Assembly: GCA_035353335.1 (NCBI GenBank)
Contig: DAOPZJ010000005.1
Span: 1,710 to 8,429, forward strand
Length of the DNA stretch: 6,720 nt
Reading direction: 5' to 3'
DNA from: Oscillospiraceae bacterium
GTDB taxonomy: Bacteria; Bacillota; Clostridia; Oscillospirales; JAKOTC01
Shown: positions 1 through 6,123 of the stretch, piece after piece
Layout: every line of letters starts with the position of its first letter
How positions within the stretch are numbered: the first letter of the stretch is position 1
Made by a program: the position numbers and the translations under genes
The notes under the pieces: generated by a model
The model's input: the letters and a program-made list of their open reading frames with translations, nothing else
Databases searched by the model: none
What the model was told of the DNA's origin: nothing

Positions 1-318
1 AGGGTTACGGCAGCAGGATCCCCCGAATTCTTCCGGGGAAGCGGATTTTTCGGTATTTTTCCGCTGAGCCGTTTGTTTTTTCGGCCTGCCGCCGAGTTTG
101 CCGAACTCACCCCCTTTTTTGCCGTTTTCAAATCTTTTTCGGTTCGACTCGATGATGGGTTCGATCAAAGCGAACATCCCGGAGATCTTCTCATCCATCG
201 GGAAGTCCGCTTCGCCCAAAGTCCGGTTTGTAATCGCCCAAAAGAGCTGAAGCTGCTCATTTGGCTGAAGGGTCTTCATCGCCTTGATGTAACTGGGGTA
301 AAAAGTGACGTTCGGCAT
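1..318 (-). CDS. DUF6291-like phage/plasmid replication-region protein, N-terminal part
   Basis: The minus-strand frame is open from an ATG at 318 to the window edge, giving 106 residues with no stop; the C-terminus lies outside. The start is well supported: GGGAG (324-328) lies five bases before the ATG, inside the longer purine run 324-333. The protein begins MPNVTFYPSY, continues through an amphipathic stretch (residues 11-58) ending in ALIEPIIESN, and then has the basic run KRFENGKKGG followed by GGRPKK (about residues 61-81). The order 'FY.S', 'ALI.P.I..N.KR.ENGKKGG', 'GGRPKK' is what I recall from DUF6291 proteins of clostridial phages, plasmids and integrative elements, often near replication genes. 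The extra EFGKLGG between the two glycine-lysine motifs looks like a small local duplication. The biochemical role of the family is not established. From residue 85 on, the sequence turns low-complexity, as is common in the linker of these proteins. The gene is divergent from the ABC operon and so not part of it. Confidence 0.75.
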   Translation of the reverse strand, partial: MPNVTFYPSYIKAMKTLQPNEQLQLFWAITNRTLGEADFPMDEKISGMFALIEPIIESNRKRFENGKKGGEFGKLGGRPKKQTAQRKNTEKSASPEEFGGSCCRNP

Positions 319-390
319 AAAATCTCCCTCTCCTTAAAAATTTTTGTGATGTGGCATTGATTACGCTATTTGATGTCAGCTAAAATAATA

Positions 391-414
391 GATATGCTAA
401 TATTATAGCACATC
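391..414. promoter_or_regulatory. Dyad symmetry over the -10 box, candidate operator
   Basis: Arms GATaTGCTA (391-399) and TAGCAcATC (406-414) pair at eight of nine positions around a six-base centre ATATTA. The element covers the minus-strand -10 box, so a dimeric repressor bound here would block the promoter. No cognate regulator can be named from the window. The Xre protein encoded at 5412-6110 is one candidate, but its own promoter carries a different motif (CTATAC/GTATAG). Confidence 0.35.
402..410 (-). promoter_or_regulatory. Extended -10 promoter for the DUF6291-like gene
   Basis: On the minus strand, 410 to 402 reads TGCTATAAT, an exact TATAAT with the TGn extension. The predicted transcript would start near 395, giving a leader of about 77 bases before the ATG at 318. 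No good -35 box lies at the usual distance (TAGCAT at 430-425 is the best), which fits an extended -10 promoter. Confidence 0.55.
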
Positions 415-522
415 TTTTTCCGGAATGCTACCCCATTTCGCAACTTTTTGAAAATTTGTTTTGAACGCCGGAAACCCTTTTCGGGAGCCGTTTTGCGGGG
501 ATTTCGAGCAGCGCGGGCGAAA

Positions 523-601
523 GTCCGTTCGAATTTATCCCCGGTCCGTCGGGGATTATTGACCCTCCGTCGGGGGTCCGTCCGCATTTATCCCCGGGCC
601 G
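523..601. repeat. GC-rich direct and inverted repeat cluster
   Basis: A 26-base unit at 523-548 recurs at 576-601 with three mismatches (period 53). TCCGTCGGGG occurs at 545-554 and again at 566-575 (period 21). Within the cluster TCCCCG (538-543) pairs with CGGGGA (550-555), GACCC (561-565) pairs with GGGTC (574-578), and CGGGGAT (550-556) can instead pair with ATCCCCG (590-596). The first and third pairings are mutually exclusive. TTATCCCCG appears at 535-543 and 588-596, two mismatches away from the DnaA box TTATCCACA. The T-rich run after 601 resembles a terminator tail, but no gene upstream on that strand needs one. Confidence 0.5.
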
Positions 602-673
602 TTTTTTATTTTGACGCCGGGTTCGGCGGCGCGGCATTATTTCACCGGGATGGTATTTTTTGAACCGGCTTTA

Positions 674-682
674 TGTTATAAT
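674..682 (+). promoter_or_regulatory. Extended -10 promoter for the ABC operon
   Basis: TGTTATAAT is a perfect -10 hexamer with the TGn extension; the -35 region 17 bases upstream (654-659, TATTTT) is weak. Transcription would start near 689 and leave a leader of roughly 190 bases before the chosen ATPase start. A second, weaker possibility is TTGACG (611-616) with CATTAT (635-640), an 18-base spacer. Confidence 0.5.
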
Positions 683-880
683 GAATCGTGCTCATACGGG
701 GAAATTCAAGACGAAAATATTTTCCTTTTTTGTAACGAAACGGAACCGAAACCGGTCTTATCAGAAGACGGCGAAAAACGCCGGAAGAAACGGGTGATTG
801 TTTGAGATGGACAGTTAAAGGAAAAAAGCCGGAATCACAGCCGGATTATGGCCATAAATCAAAGAAAGGACGGGCTCTTC

Positions 881-1642
881 ATGCGGGACTTTGTGATTGA
901 CGTCAGGGGCCTTCGCAAGGTCTACCGGATCGGCGAAGAAAAGGTCGTCGCGCTCGACCGCATCGATCTGCAGGTGGAACGCGGCACGATCTGCTGTCTG
1001 CTCGGGACTTCCGGCTCGGGCAAATCGACGCTGCTGAACATGCTCGCGGGGCTCGAAAAACCGACCGCCGGCACGATCGTCATCGACGGAAACCCCATCG
1101 ACCGGATGAGCGAAAAAGCGCTCGCGAAATACCGCCAGGGCAACGTCGGATTCGTGTTTCAGAGTTACAACCTGATCCCGTCGATGACCGCGCTCGAAAA
1201 CGTCGCGCTGCCGCTGACCTTTGAGGGCGTGCCGCGCAAACAGAGGATCAAAGCCGCGAAAGAGATTTTAAAAAGCGTCGGGCTCGGCGGCCACATGAAC
1301 CACAAACCCTCGCAGCTTTCGGGCGGCCAGCAGCAGCGGGTCGGCATCGCGCGGGCGTTCGTCGCCTCGCCGAAGATCGTCTACGCGGACGAACCGACCG
1401 GAAACCTCGACTCCAAAACCACCTCCGAGATCATGGAACTGATCGTCGGCGAGACCCGCAAAAACCACGGCACCCTCGTGCTCGTGACCCACGACCATGA
1501 CCTCGCGAAATATGCCGACAAGGTCTGTCACGTCCTCGACGGCAACATCCTCGGCTCAGAACAGAACGACCCGCCGCGGGCCGCGGTTTCGCGGGCAGCG
1601 GAATTACAGCAAGCCGGGCCGCAGCCCGTTGAAGCACATTGA
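881..1642 (+). CDS. MacB/LolD-type ABC transporter ATP-binding protein
   Basis: This is the cytoplasmic ATPase of an ABC system, 253 residues from the start chosen here. All nucleotide-binding motifs are present in order: Walker A GTSGSGKST (42-50), Q-loop glutamine in VFQSYNLIP (Q94), signature LSGGQQQR (146-153), Walker B IVYADE (166-171, with D170 and catalytic E171), D-loop GNLDS, and H-loop VTHD (H204). The pattern VFQSYNLIP...LSGGQQQRV...YADEPTGNLDS is typical of the MacB/LolD/FtsE group that powers four-helix FtsX-type permeases. Walker A has Thr where Pro is more usual (GPSGSGKS), which should not impair activity. The last 30 or so residues, after HVLDG, form an Ala/Pro/Gln-rich tail that is not part of the fold. 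An in-frame ATG at 848 would add 11 residues but lacks a nearby ribosome binding site. The ATG at 881 has AAAGGA at 865-870, ten bases upstream, so I prefer it. It is the first gene of a three-gene operon. Confidence 0.93.
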   Translation: MRDFVIDVRGLRKVYRIGEEKVVALDRIDLQVERGTICCLLGTSGSGKSTLLNMLAGLEKPTAGTIVIDGNPIDRMSEKALAKYRQGNVGFVFQSYNLIPSMTALENVALPLTFEGVPRKQRIKAAKEILKSVGLGGHMNHKPSQLSGGQQQRVGIARAFVASPKIVYADEPTGNLDSKTTSEIMELIVGETRKNHGTLVLVTHDHDLAKYADKVCHVLDGNILGSEQNDPPRAAVSRAAELQQAGPQPVEAH

Positions 1643-1658
1643 AGAAGGGTACATATTT
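1642..1658 (+). promoter_or_regulatory. Ribosome binding site that sets the start of the Ig-like protein
   Basis: The frame of the following gene is open from 1497, inside the ATPase gene, but AGAAGGG just after the ATPase stop codon lies nine bases before the ATG at 1659. The residues from there form a textbook signal peptide. The intergenic distance of 16 bases favours coupled translation. Confidence 0.75.
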
Positions 1659-3662
1659 ATGATGAAAACGAAACAAAAACAACTGCTTGCGCTCCTTTTT
1701 GCGCTTACGATGGTATTCTCGCTTTTTACGGCCGCGTTCGGCGCCGCAGAAGCGCCGCTCTCGTTCTCGGTGGGCAATAACAACACTTTTAGCGCGGGCG
1801 CGGTCAACGTTCCGATCCTCGTGATGAACAACGGCACGAAAGCCGCCAGGATCACCAACATCGACGTGCTTGCCGGCTGCGATTTCGAGCCGCAGAACAC
1901 GACCGCGAACGCGACGATCCCGGCGAATTCGCCTCAGATCGTCTATCTGAGCGCGCTTTATAAAGGCACCGGCCCGCTTCTGAGCATCCGGGTCACCTCG
2001 GTGATCGATTCGGTCACCTATATAAACACCGTGACCGTCGGCATCAACGGGACGGTCTCGGCCGGCTCCGACGGTTCGGCGCCGAAACTCTCGGTCACCG
2101 CGGTCAGCGCGAACGGGCTGATGGGCGGCAGGACCGGAAGCGTCACCCTGTCCGTCGCGAACGCGAGCGCGGGCGCGGCGCACAGCGTCGCGGTACAGAT
2201 GGCGGGCCTCGGCGATTCGGCCAAATATTTCACCGCGGGGCAGGGCGGCACTTCGCTGATCAGCCCGGCTTCGCTTTCAAGCGTCACGGTGCCGCTGGCG
2301 GTCTCCGCCGACATCCCGGGCGGAAGTTACATCCTGAGCTATTCCATCACCGCGAACGCCGACGACGGAACCCCTTCCGCTTTTGAGGGTTCGGTCACCG
2401 TCACGGTCAAAGCGCGCGACCTCTCGGCGCTGCCCTACGTCAAATCGATCAGCGTTCAAAAAGCCGACGACAAAAACCCCAACCGTTATAAGATGACCGC
2501 GGTCATCGCGAATCCGGGCGAGACCGACATCGGAAAAGTGAGCGTCGCGTTCGGCGCCCAGACGTCCGCGGGCTTCTCGCTCTATGAAAACTTCACGCCG
2601 GTCTCCCTCGGGACCATCGCTTCGGGCAAAGAGGCGCAGGCCGTCTTCTCGGTCTACATCGACAGCGCGGTCGGGGGAGGCAACTATCCGCTGACCTTCA
2701 CGATCACCTACCGCCCGTCCGATCTGTCCGTCGATACCAAAGAGGACAGCACCGCCTATCTCGAACTCGACCGCGGCGCGGGCGGAAGCTCTTCCTCCAC
2801 GCCGAGGATCATCATCTCGAAATATAATACAAGCACCGGCTCGATCACCTCGGGCAACGCCTTCAAACTCAGCTTCACGCTGAAAAACACCGCGAAATCC
2901 ACCCAAGTCCGCAACATCAAAGTGGTGCTCTCCTCGGGCACCGTGACGAGCGGCGGCGCGGTCTTTGTGGTCGCCGAGGGCTCAAACTCGTTCTATATCG
3001 ACAGCATCGCCAAAGAGGGCGAAGTGACCAAATCGGTTCAGCTCGTCGCCAATCAGGACGCCCAGCCGGGCATCTATCCCATCATGCTGCAGATCGATTA
3101 CGAGGACGACGGCGGCAAAAGCTATTCCGCCGCCGAGCAGCTCTCCTTTGCCGTCAGCCAGGAGCAGCGCCTCGAGACGGTCGGCTTCACGGTGATGCAG
3201 GGCGCCATGGAAGGCGACATGATCCCGGTCAGCTTCCAGTACATCAACAAGGGCAAAGCGACGATCTATAATCTGACCATCGCCGTCGAGGGGGAGTTCA
3301 CCCTCGCGAACGGAAACACCTACGTCGGCAATCTGACCGCCGGGCAAAACGACTATTTTGAGGATTCCCTCACGGCGGCCGGAACCGGAACGAAGAGCGG
3401 CACGATCGTGCTGAAATACGAGAGCTCGGACGGAACCCCGCGCGAACTGCGCCAGGACTTCACCGTCGAGGTCTCGCCGATGAGTGTTATCTCCGATCCC
3501 ATGTCCCCCGACGACCCGGTGGGCCCGATCGAGCCGGCGCAGCCCGGACCGGCCTGGTGGGTCTGGGTGCTGATCGGACTCGGCACGGCGGTCATGGTGA
3601 CCGTCATCGTCCTGGTCACGGTGAAGAAACAGAGAAAAGCCAAAGCCGCCGATGAAGAATAA
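1659..3662 (+). CDS. Secreted, membrane-anchored multi-Ig-like (CARDB/COG1361-like) protein of the ABC operon
   Basis: The product has 667 residues. It starts with a signal peptide (basic MMKTKQKQ, hydrophobic core about 9-25, small residues AAFGAAEA near the likely cleavage site around 30). A long Thr/Ser/Val-rich beta-strand region follows, and I divide it into about five sandwich domains: 33-132, 142-252, 258-371, 382-501 and 506-606. Domains 2-5 share a pattern of an opening strand, 'V.L.N.G' or 'F.LKNT' near the middle, and a closing strand pair ending in 'GG.Y.L...I.Y' or 'PGIYPI.L.IDY'. This resembles CARDB or NEW3-type domains and the COG1361 S-layer-like group. A Pro/Asp-rich linker (611-631) leads to one membrane helix (632-655, starting WWVWVLIGLG) and the basic cytoplasmic tail KKQRKAKAADEE. 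The protein therefore stands outside the membrane on a C-terminal anchor. Its place between ATPase and permease genes suggests a structural or substrate-contacting partner of the transporter. This is inference from context; I see no enzyme motif and no HlyD-like coiled coil. Confidence 0.85.
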   Translation: MMKTKQKQLLALLFALTMVFSLFTAAFGAAEAPLSFSVGNNNTFSAGAVNVPILVMNNGTKAARITNIDVLAGCDFEPQNTTANATIPANSPQIVYLSALYKGTGPLLSIRVTSVIDSVTYINTVTVGINGTVSAGSDGSAPKLSVTAVSANGLMGGRTGSVTLSVANASAGAAHSVAVQMAGLGDSAKYFTAGQGGTSLISPASLSSVTVPLAVSADIPGGSYILSYSITANADDGTPSAFEGSVTVTVKARDLSALPYVKSISVQKADDKNPNRYKMTAVIANPGETDIGKVSVAFGAQTSAGFSLYENFTPVSLGTIASGKEAQAVFSVYIDSAVGGGNYPLTFTITYRPSDLSVDTKEDSTAYLELDRGAGGSSSSTPRIIISKYNTSTGSITSGNAFKLSFTLKNTAKSTQVRNIKVVLSSGTVTSGGAVFVVAEGSNSFYIDSIAKEGEVTKSVQLVANQDAQPGIYPIMLQIDYEDDGGKSYSAAEQLSFAVSQEQRLETVGFTVMQGAMEGDMIPVSFQYINKGKATIYNLTIAVEGEFTLANGNTYVGNLTAGQNDYFEDSLTAAGTGTKSGTIVLKYESSDGTPRELRQDFTVEVSPMSVISDPMSPDDPVGPIEPAQPGPAWWVWVLIGLGTAVMVTVIVLVTVKKQRKAKAADEE

Positions 3663-3703
3663 AAATAATCTTTTCAATCCGCGGGCTGCGAAAGGACGGC
3701 AAG

Positions 3704-5107
3704 ATGAGAAAGAGTGATATTGCGCTGATGGCGTTCGGAAATTTTCGGCGCCGGAAAGTGCGTTCGGTATTGACGGTGCTCGGCGTGGTCATCGGCGTGG
3801 CGTCCATCGTCGTGATGATCTCGCTCGGCGTCGCGCTGAACGTCAACTTCTCCAAAGAGATGGAGAACATGGGCGATCTGACGCTCGTCAACGTCTACCC
3901 GAACTGGAGCGAGGGCAAGGAAGTCCCGCTGACCGACGACGCGGTCAAACAGCTGGAGACCATCGAAGGCGTCGTCGCGGTCTCCCCGCAGATCACGCTT
4001 TACGGCCATTTTATCTCCGGAAAATACCACGCCAACGTCTCGGTCATCGGCGTGCGCCGCGACATCATGGAAAAACTCGGGTTCAAGACCGAGCTCGGAA
4101 ACATGCTCCCCGCGACGGCGGCAGCCGGGACAAAGAGCTTTGACTGCCTGTTCGGCTCCCAGGTCGCGACCTTCTTTTATAATCCCAGAGACAACGGCGG
4201 AGGCGGCATCATCGCCAAAGGCATCGCCGCGCCCCGCGACGGCGGGGTCGTCGGCCCCGGTAAAGAGGGCGGCGAAGAGCAGGGCCCGGTCATTCTGATC
4301 GACCCGATGACCGACCGCATCCAGTTCACGTTTGATTATAACTACAAGATGCCGAATGCCGCGCCGAATCCCGGAGACGGCTCCGAACCGGCCGTGCCGG
4401 CAAAAATCTATACGATCAACGTCACGGGCGTGCTCGCCGCCGAAAACGGCGAGAAGGACTACAACGTCTATATCGACATGGAGTCCGCGCTCAAACTGAA
4501 AAAGGAATCGGACAAATTCAACAACGTCAAGCCGACAGCGGGCGCAAAGCTCAAATACGACCAGATCTACGTCAAGGCCGACACGATGAATGAGACCATC
4601 GACATCGCGAAGCAGATCCAGGAACTCGGTTACCAGGCCTACGCGAACGCCGAGTGGATCGCGAGCTATCAAAAGCAGATGCAGAGTCTGCAGCTGATTC
4701 TGGGCGGCATCGGGGCGGTCTCGCTGCTCGTCGCGGCCATCGGCATCACCAACACGATGATCATGTCCATCTATGAGCGCACCCGCGAGATCGGCATCAT
4801 GAAGGTCATCGGCTGCGTGGTCGGCGACATCCGTTCGCTGTTCCTGTATGAAGCGGGCATCATCGGGCTCGTCGGCGGCGCGGTCGGCATCGGATTCAGC
4901 TACGCGCTGTCCTTTGTCCTGAACAAGCTGGGCGGCAGTTCGCTGCTCGGCGGCATGGGAATGGGCGGCGGCAGCAAGCTGTCGGTCATCCCGGTCTGGC
5001 TCGCGCTCGGTGCGGTCCTGTTCGCCATCCTCGTCGGGCTCATCGCGGGATTTCTGCCCGCGCACCGGGCCACGCGCCTGTCCGCGCTCGAGGCCATGAG
5101 AAATTAG
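3704..5107 (+). CDS. MacB/FtsX-type ABC transporter permease
   Basis: The product has 467 residues and four predicted membrane helices: about 22-44, 330-353, 380-406 and 429-452. The N-terminus (MRKSDIALMAFGNFRRRKVRSVLTVLGVVIGVASIV) has the basic pre-helix and first helix of MacB permeases. Residues 45-329 form the large extracytoplasmic MacB_PCD-like domain. ERTREIGIMKVIG (358-370), after the second helix, is the conserved FtsX coupling motif that contacts the ATPase, and the C-terminus LPAHRATRLSALEAMRN matches the usual MacB ending. The extracytoplasmic domain carries a Gly/Pro-rich insert (about 160-195) and a Pro-rich stretch (218-233). The loop between the third and fourth helices contains GGMGMGGGS (416-424). 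AAAGGA at 3691-3696, seven bases upstream, supports the start. The gene follows the Ig-like protein by 41 bases with no terminator between. Proteins of this type usually transmit ATPase motion across the membrane, driving export, lipoprotein extraction or signalling, rather than moving substrate through a channel. The substrate here is unknown. Confidence 0.93.
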   Translation: MRKSDIALMAFGNFRRRKVRSVLTVLGVVIGVASIVVMISLGVALNVNFSKEMENMGDLTLVNVYPNWSEGKEVPLTDDAVKQLETIEGVVAVSPQITLYGHFISGKYHANVSVIGVRRDIMEKLGFKTELGNMLPATAAAGTKSFDCLFGSQVATFFYNPRDNGGGGIIAKGIAAPRDGGVVGPGKEGGEEQGPVILIDPMTDRIQFTFDYNYKMPNAAPNPGDGSEPAVPAKIYTINVTGVLAAENGEKDYNVYIDMESALKLKKESDKFNNVKPTAGAKLKYDQIYVKADTMNETIDIAKQIQELGYQAYANAEWIASYQKQMQSLQLILGGIGAVSLLVAAIGITNTMIMSIYERTREIGIMKVIGCVVGDIRSLFLYEAGIIGLVGGAVGIGFSYALSFVLNKLGGSSLLGGMGMGGGSKLSVIPVWLALGAVLFAILVGLIAGFLPAHRATRLSALEAMRN

Positions 5108-5119
5108 GAATTAATATGC

Positions 5120-5153
5120 AAAACGCCGCAGAACGAACATTCTGCGGCGTTTT
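5120..5153. terminator. Intrinsic terminator of the ABC operon
   Basis: Thirteen bases after the permease stop, AAAACGCCGCAGAA (5120-5133) pairs perfectly with TTCTGCGGCGTTTT (5140-5153) around a six-base loop. The T-run is short (four, all inside the stem) and is cut off by AAATTG, where the MITE-like element begins. The flanking A and T runs allow function in both directions. Confidence 0.85.
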
Positions 5154-5282
5154 AAATTGTAGGGCGTGACGACCCGGCACGCCGCCCCTTGCCTCCCTTG
5201 TCAAAGGGAGGGGGACCGTCGCAACGGTGGTGGGATTCGGAAACGGATAACGGCGCGTCAGGGATGCCGCGCCCTACAATTT
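5154..5282. mobile_element. MITE-like inverted-repeat element, 129 bp
   Basis: AAATTGTAGGGCG (5154-5166) is repeated as an exact inverted copy at 5270-5282, and similarity continues imperfectly inward to about 30 bases (towards GCGCCG/CGCCG). Inside are two small hairpins: CCTCCCTT/AAGGGAGG (5192-5199 and 5204-5211) and ACCGT/ACGGT (5215-5219 and 5224-5228), followed by GGTGGGATTC. I recall similar short GTAGGG-ended elements with a CTCCCTT...AAGGGAG core from Oscillospirales and related clostridial genomes. No plausible protein is encoded, so it would depend on a transposase elsewhere. No clear target-site duplication is visible; the flanks are AT-rich. The outermost AAA may belong to the flank. 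Confidence 0.65.
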
Positions 5283-5306
5283 ATTTATTTTAAAGAACAA
5301 ATCGAC

Positions 5307-5324
5307 AAAATATTGCAAAATATT
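5307..5324 (+). repeat. Helically phased AAAATATT direct repeat upstream of the Xre promoter
   Basis: AAAATATT occurs at 5307-5314 and 5317-5324, exactly ten bases apart. It lies about 45-65 bases before the predicted transcription start, where UP elements or an extra regulator site would be. Confidence 0.35.
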
Positions 5325-5334
5325 CATTTCAGGT

Positions 5335-5362
5335 CTATACAAACGGTATAAAGTATAGTATA
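5335..5362. promoter_or_regulatory. GTATA/TATAC repeats in the promoter, candidate autoregulatory operator
   Basis: CTATAC (5335-5340) and GTATAG (5353-5358) form a six-base dyad with a 12-base centre, and TATAC (5336-5340) also pairs with GTATA (5346-5350). GTATA occurs three times in direct orientation (5346, 5353, 5358). All lie between the -35 and -10 boxes, a usual place for the operator of a self-repressing Xre regulator. Confidence 0.45.
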
Positions 5363-5364
5363 AT
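5336..5364 (+). promoter_or_regulatory. Promoter of the Xre-kinase operon
   Basis: TATACA (5336-5341) and TATAAT (5359-5364) are separated by 17 bases; the -10 is perfect and the -35 matches TTGACA at four of six positions. Transcription would begin near 5371. TTGCAA (5313-5318), 17 bases before TATACA, could make a weaker overlapping promoter. Confidence 0.7.
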
Positions 5365-5411
5365 GAGAGCCCGTCCCGAATTCAGGCATGAAAGGGCAGT
5401 GTAAAAAACAT

Positions 5412-6110
5412 ATGAGAAACGACTTTCCGCGGATTTTGTCGCTGCTGCGCAAGGAGCGGAACATCAGCCAGAAAGACGCCGCGAAAAAGCTCGGCATCAG
5501 TCAGGCGCTCCTGTCGCATTATGAAAAGGGCATCCGCGAATGCGGGCTGGATTTTGTGGTCGCCGTCGCCGACGAATACGGCGTCTCAACCGACTATCTG
5601 CTCGGCAGGACTTCCGACCGGCAGGGCGTGCAGCTCGTCGCCGAGGACGTCCCCGAATACGACGATTCAAACGACAAGACTTTCAGCGGAAGCGTGGTCG
5701 CGACCCTCAATAAGAAACTGATTGTCAATACAGTCAGTATAGTGTTTGATCTGCTCCGGTCTCCGAAATTAAAGGACCTGACCACCGAGATCAGCGCATA
5801 TCTTTCGCTCGCGATGTATAAAGTATTCCATATCCTCTATTGCGCGAACCCCAAAAATCCGCGGGCGATGTTTGCCGTCCGGGAAGGCCTTTCGACGGGG
5901 TTGTGCAATGCCGCGATGCAGGTCAGCGAGGCCTATATGACCACGCTCTGCGCAGGGGACGCCATCGGCGACTACAATCCCGTGACGCCCGAGCTCGCGC
6001 CCGAGATGTCGCCCGAGCAGCTGTCCTCCCGCTATCAGCAGACCGCTGCATCGTTGTTCAACGTCGTCAGCACTGCCGAATCCAGGATGGGCGCGAAGCC
6101 CAAGAAATAG
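5412..6110 (+). CDS. Xre-family helix-turn-helix regulator with an alpha-helical C-terminal domain
   Basis: The product has 232 residues from the chosen start. Residues 4-60 form a Xre/Cro-type DNA-binding domain: FPRILSLLRKERNISQ, then KDAAKKLGISQALLSHYEKG as the helix-turn-helix with the recognition helix at QALLSHYEKG, then VADEYGVSTDYLLGR, the usual end of this domain. After an acidic linker (AEDVPEYDDSND) comes a mainly helical region of about 150 residues (LNKKLIVNTVSIVFDLL...YLSLAMYKVFHIL...) that I cannot assign to a named domain; similar regulators occur in clostridia. An earlier in-frame ATG at 5388 would add eight residues but has no good ribosome binding site. The ATG at 5412 gives the typical Xre beginning MRNDFP, though its AAAGGG (5391-5396) is 15 bases away, so the start is uncertain. 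The promoter repeats suggest autoregulation. The kinase frame follows after 13 bases, so the two are probably co-transcribed, and the protein may act as antitoxin or repressor for it. Confidence 0.88.
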   Translation: MRNDFPRILSLLRKERNISQKDAAKKLGISQALLSHYEKGIRECGLDFVVAVADEYGVSTDYLLGRTSDRQGVQLVAEDVPEYDDSNDKTFSGSVVATLNKKLIVNTVSIVFDLLRSPKLKDLTTEISAYLSLAMYKVFHILYCANPKNPRAMFAVREGLSTGLCNAAMQVSEAYMTTLCAGDAIGDYNPVTPELAPEMSPEQLSSRYQQTAASLFNVVSTAESRMGAKPKK

Positions 6111-6123
6111 GGGGCGTTGACCG

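Larger units (their letters stand above)
319..880. other. Divergent intergenic region, no supported gene
   Basis: These 562 bases separate the minus-strand DUF6291-like gene from the plus-strand ABC operon. Short open frames exist on both strands between about 366 and 805, but they overlap one another, lack ribosome binding sites and have arginine-rich, non-protein-like compositions, so I call none of them. The stretch holds the minus-strand promoter with its dyad, the GC-rich repeat cluster and the plus-strand promoter, each listed separately. The remaining leader of the ABC operon (about 689-880) is AT-richer. It contains a weak hairpin (769-783, five-base stem) and a three-codon open frame at 807-818 to which I attach no function. 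Confidence 0.6.

Noticed and set aside
73..360. 95-codon plus-strand frame
   Set aside because: It is antisense to the DUF6291-like gene, which has a clear ribosome binding site and a family-like sequence.
523..601. CRISPR array
   Set aside because: There are only two imperfect units, GC-rich and with related spacers, and no cas genes.
594..616. Terminator ending in the T-run after 601
   Set aside because: The nearest stem is long-range and interrupted, and there is no gene upstream on the plus strand within the window for it to end.
366..805. Short overlapping frames on both strands in the divergent gap
   Set aside because: Compositions are Arg-rich or otherwise unlike proteins, none has a ribosome binding site, and they run through promoters and repeats.
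1497..1658. N-terminal extension of the Ig-like protein from 1497
   Set aside because: It would overlap the ATPase gene by about 145 bases and bury the signal peptide; the ribosome binding site fits 1659.
1431..3677. Several long minus-strand frames (1431-2183, 2277-2906, 2982-3677)
   Set aside because: All are antisense to the Ig-like protein gene, Arg/Gly/Asp-rich, and lack ribosome binding sites; they are shadows of biased codon use.
3674..5065. 463-codon open frame on the minus strand
   Set aside because: It lies fully antisense to the permease gene, and its product is Asp/Arg/His-rich without a fold or motif, as expected from the complement of GC-rich codons.
5166..5351. 61-codon plus-strand frame
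   Set aside because: It runs through the inverted-repeat element and into the Xre promoter, with no ribosome binding site.
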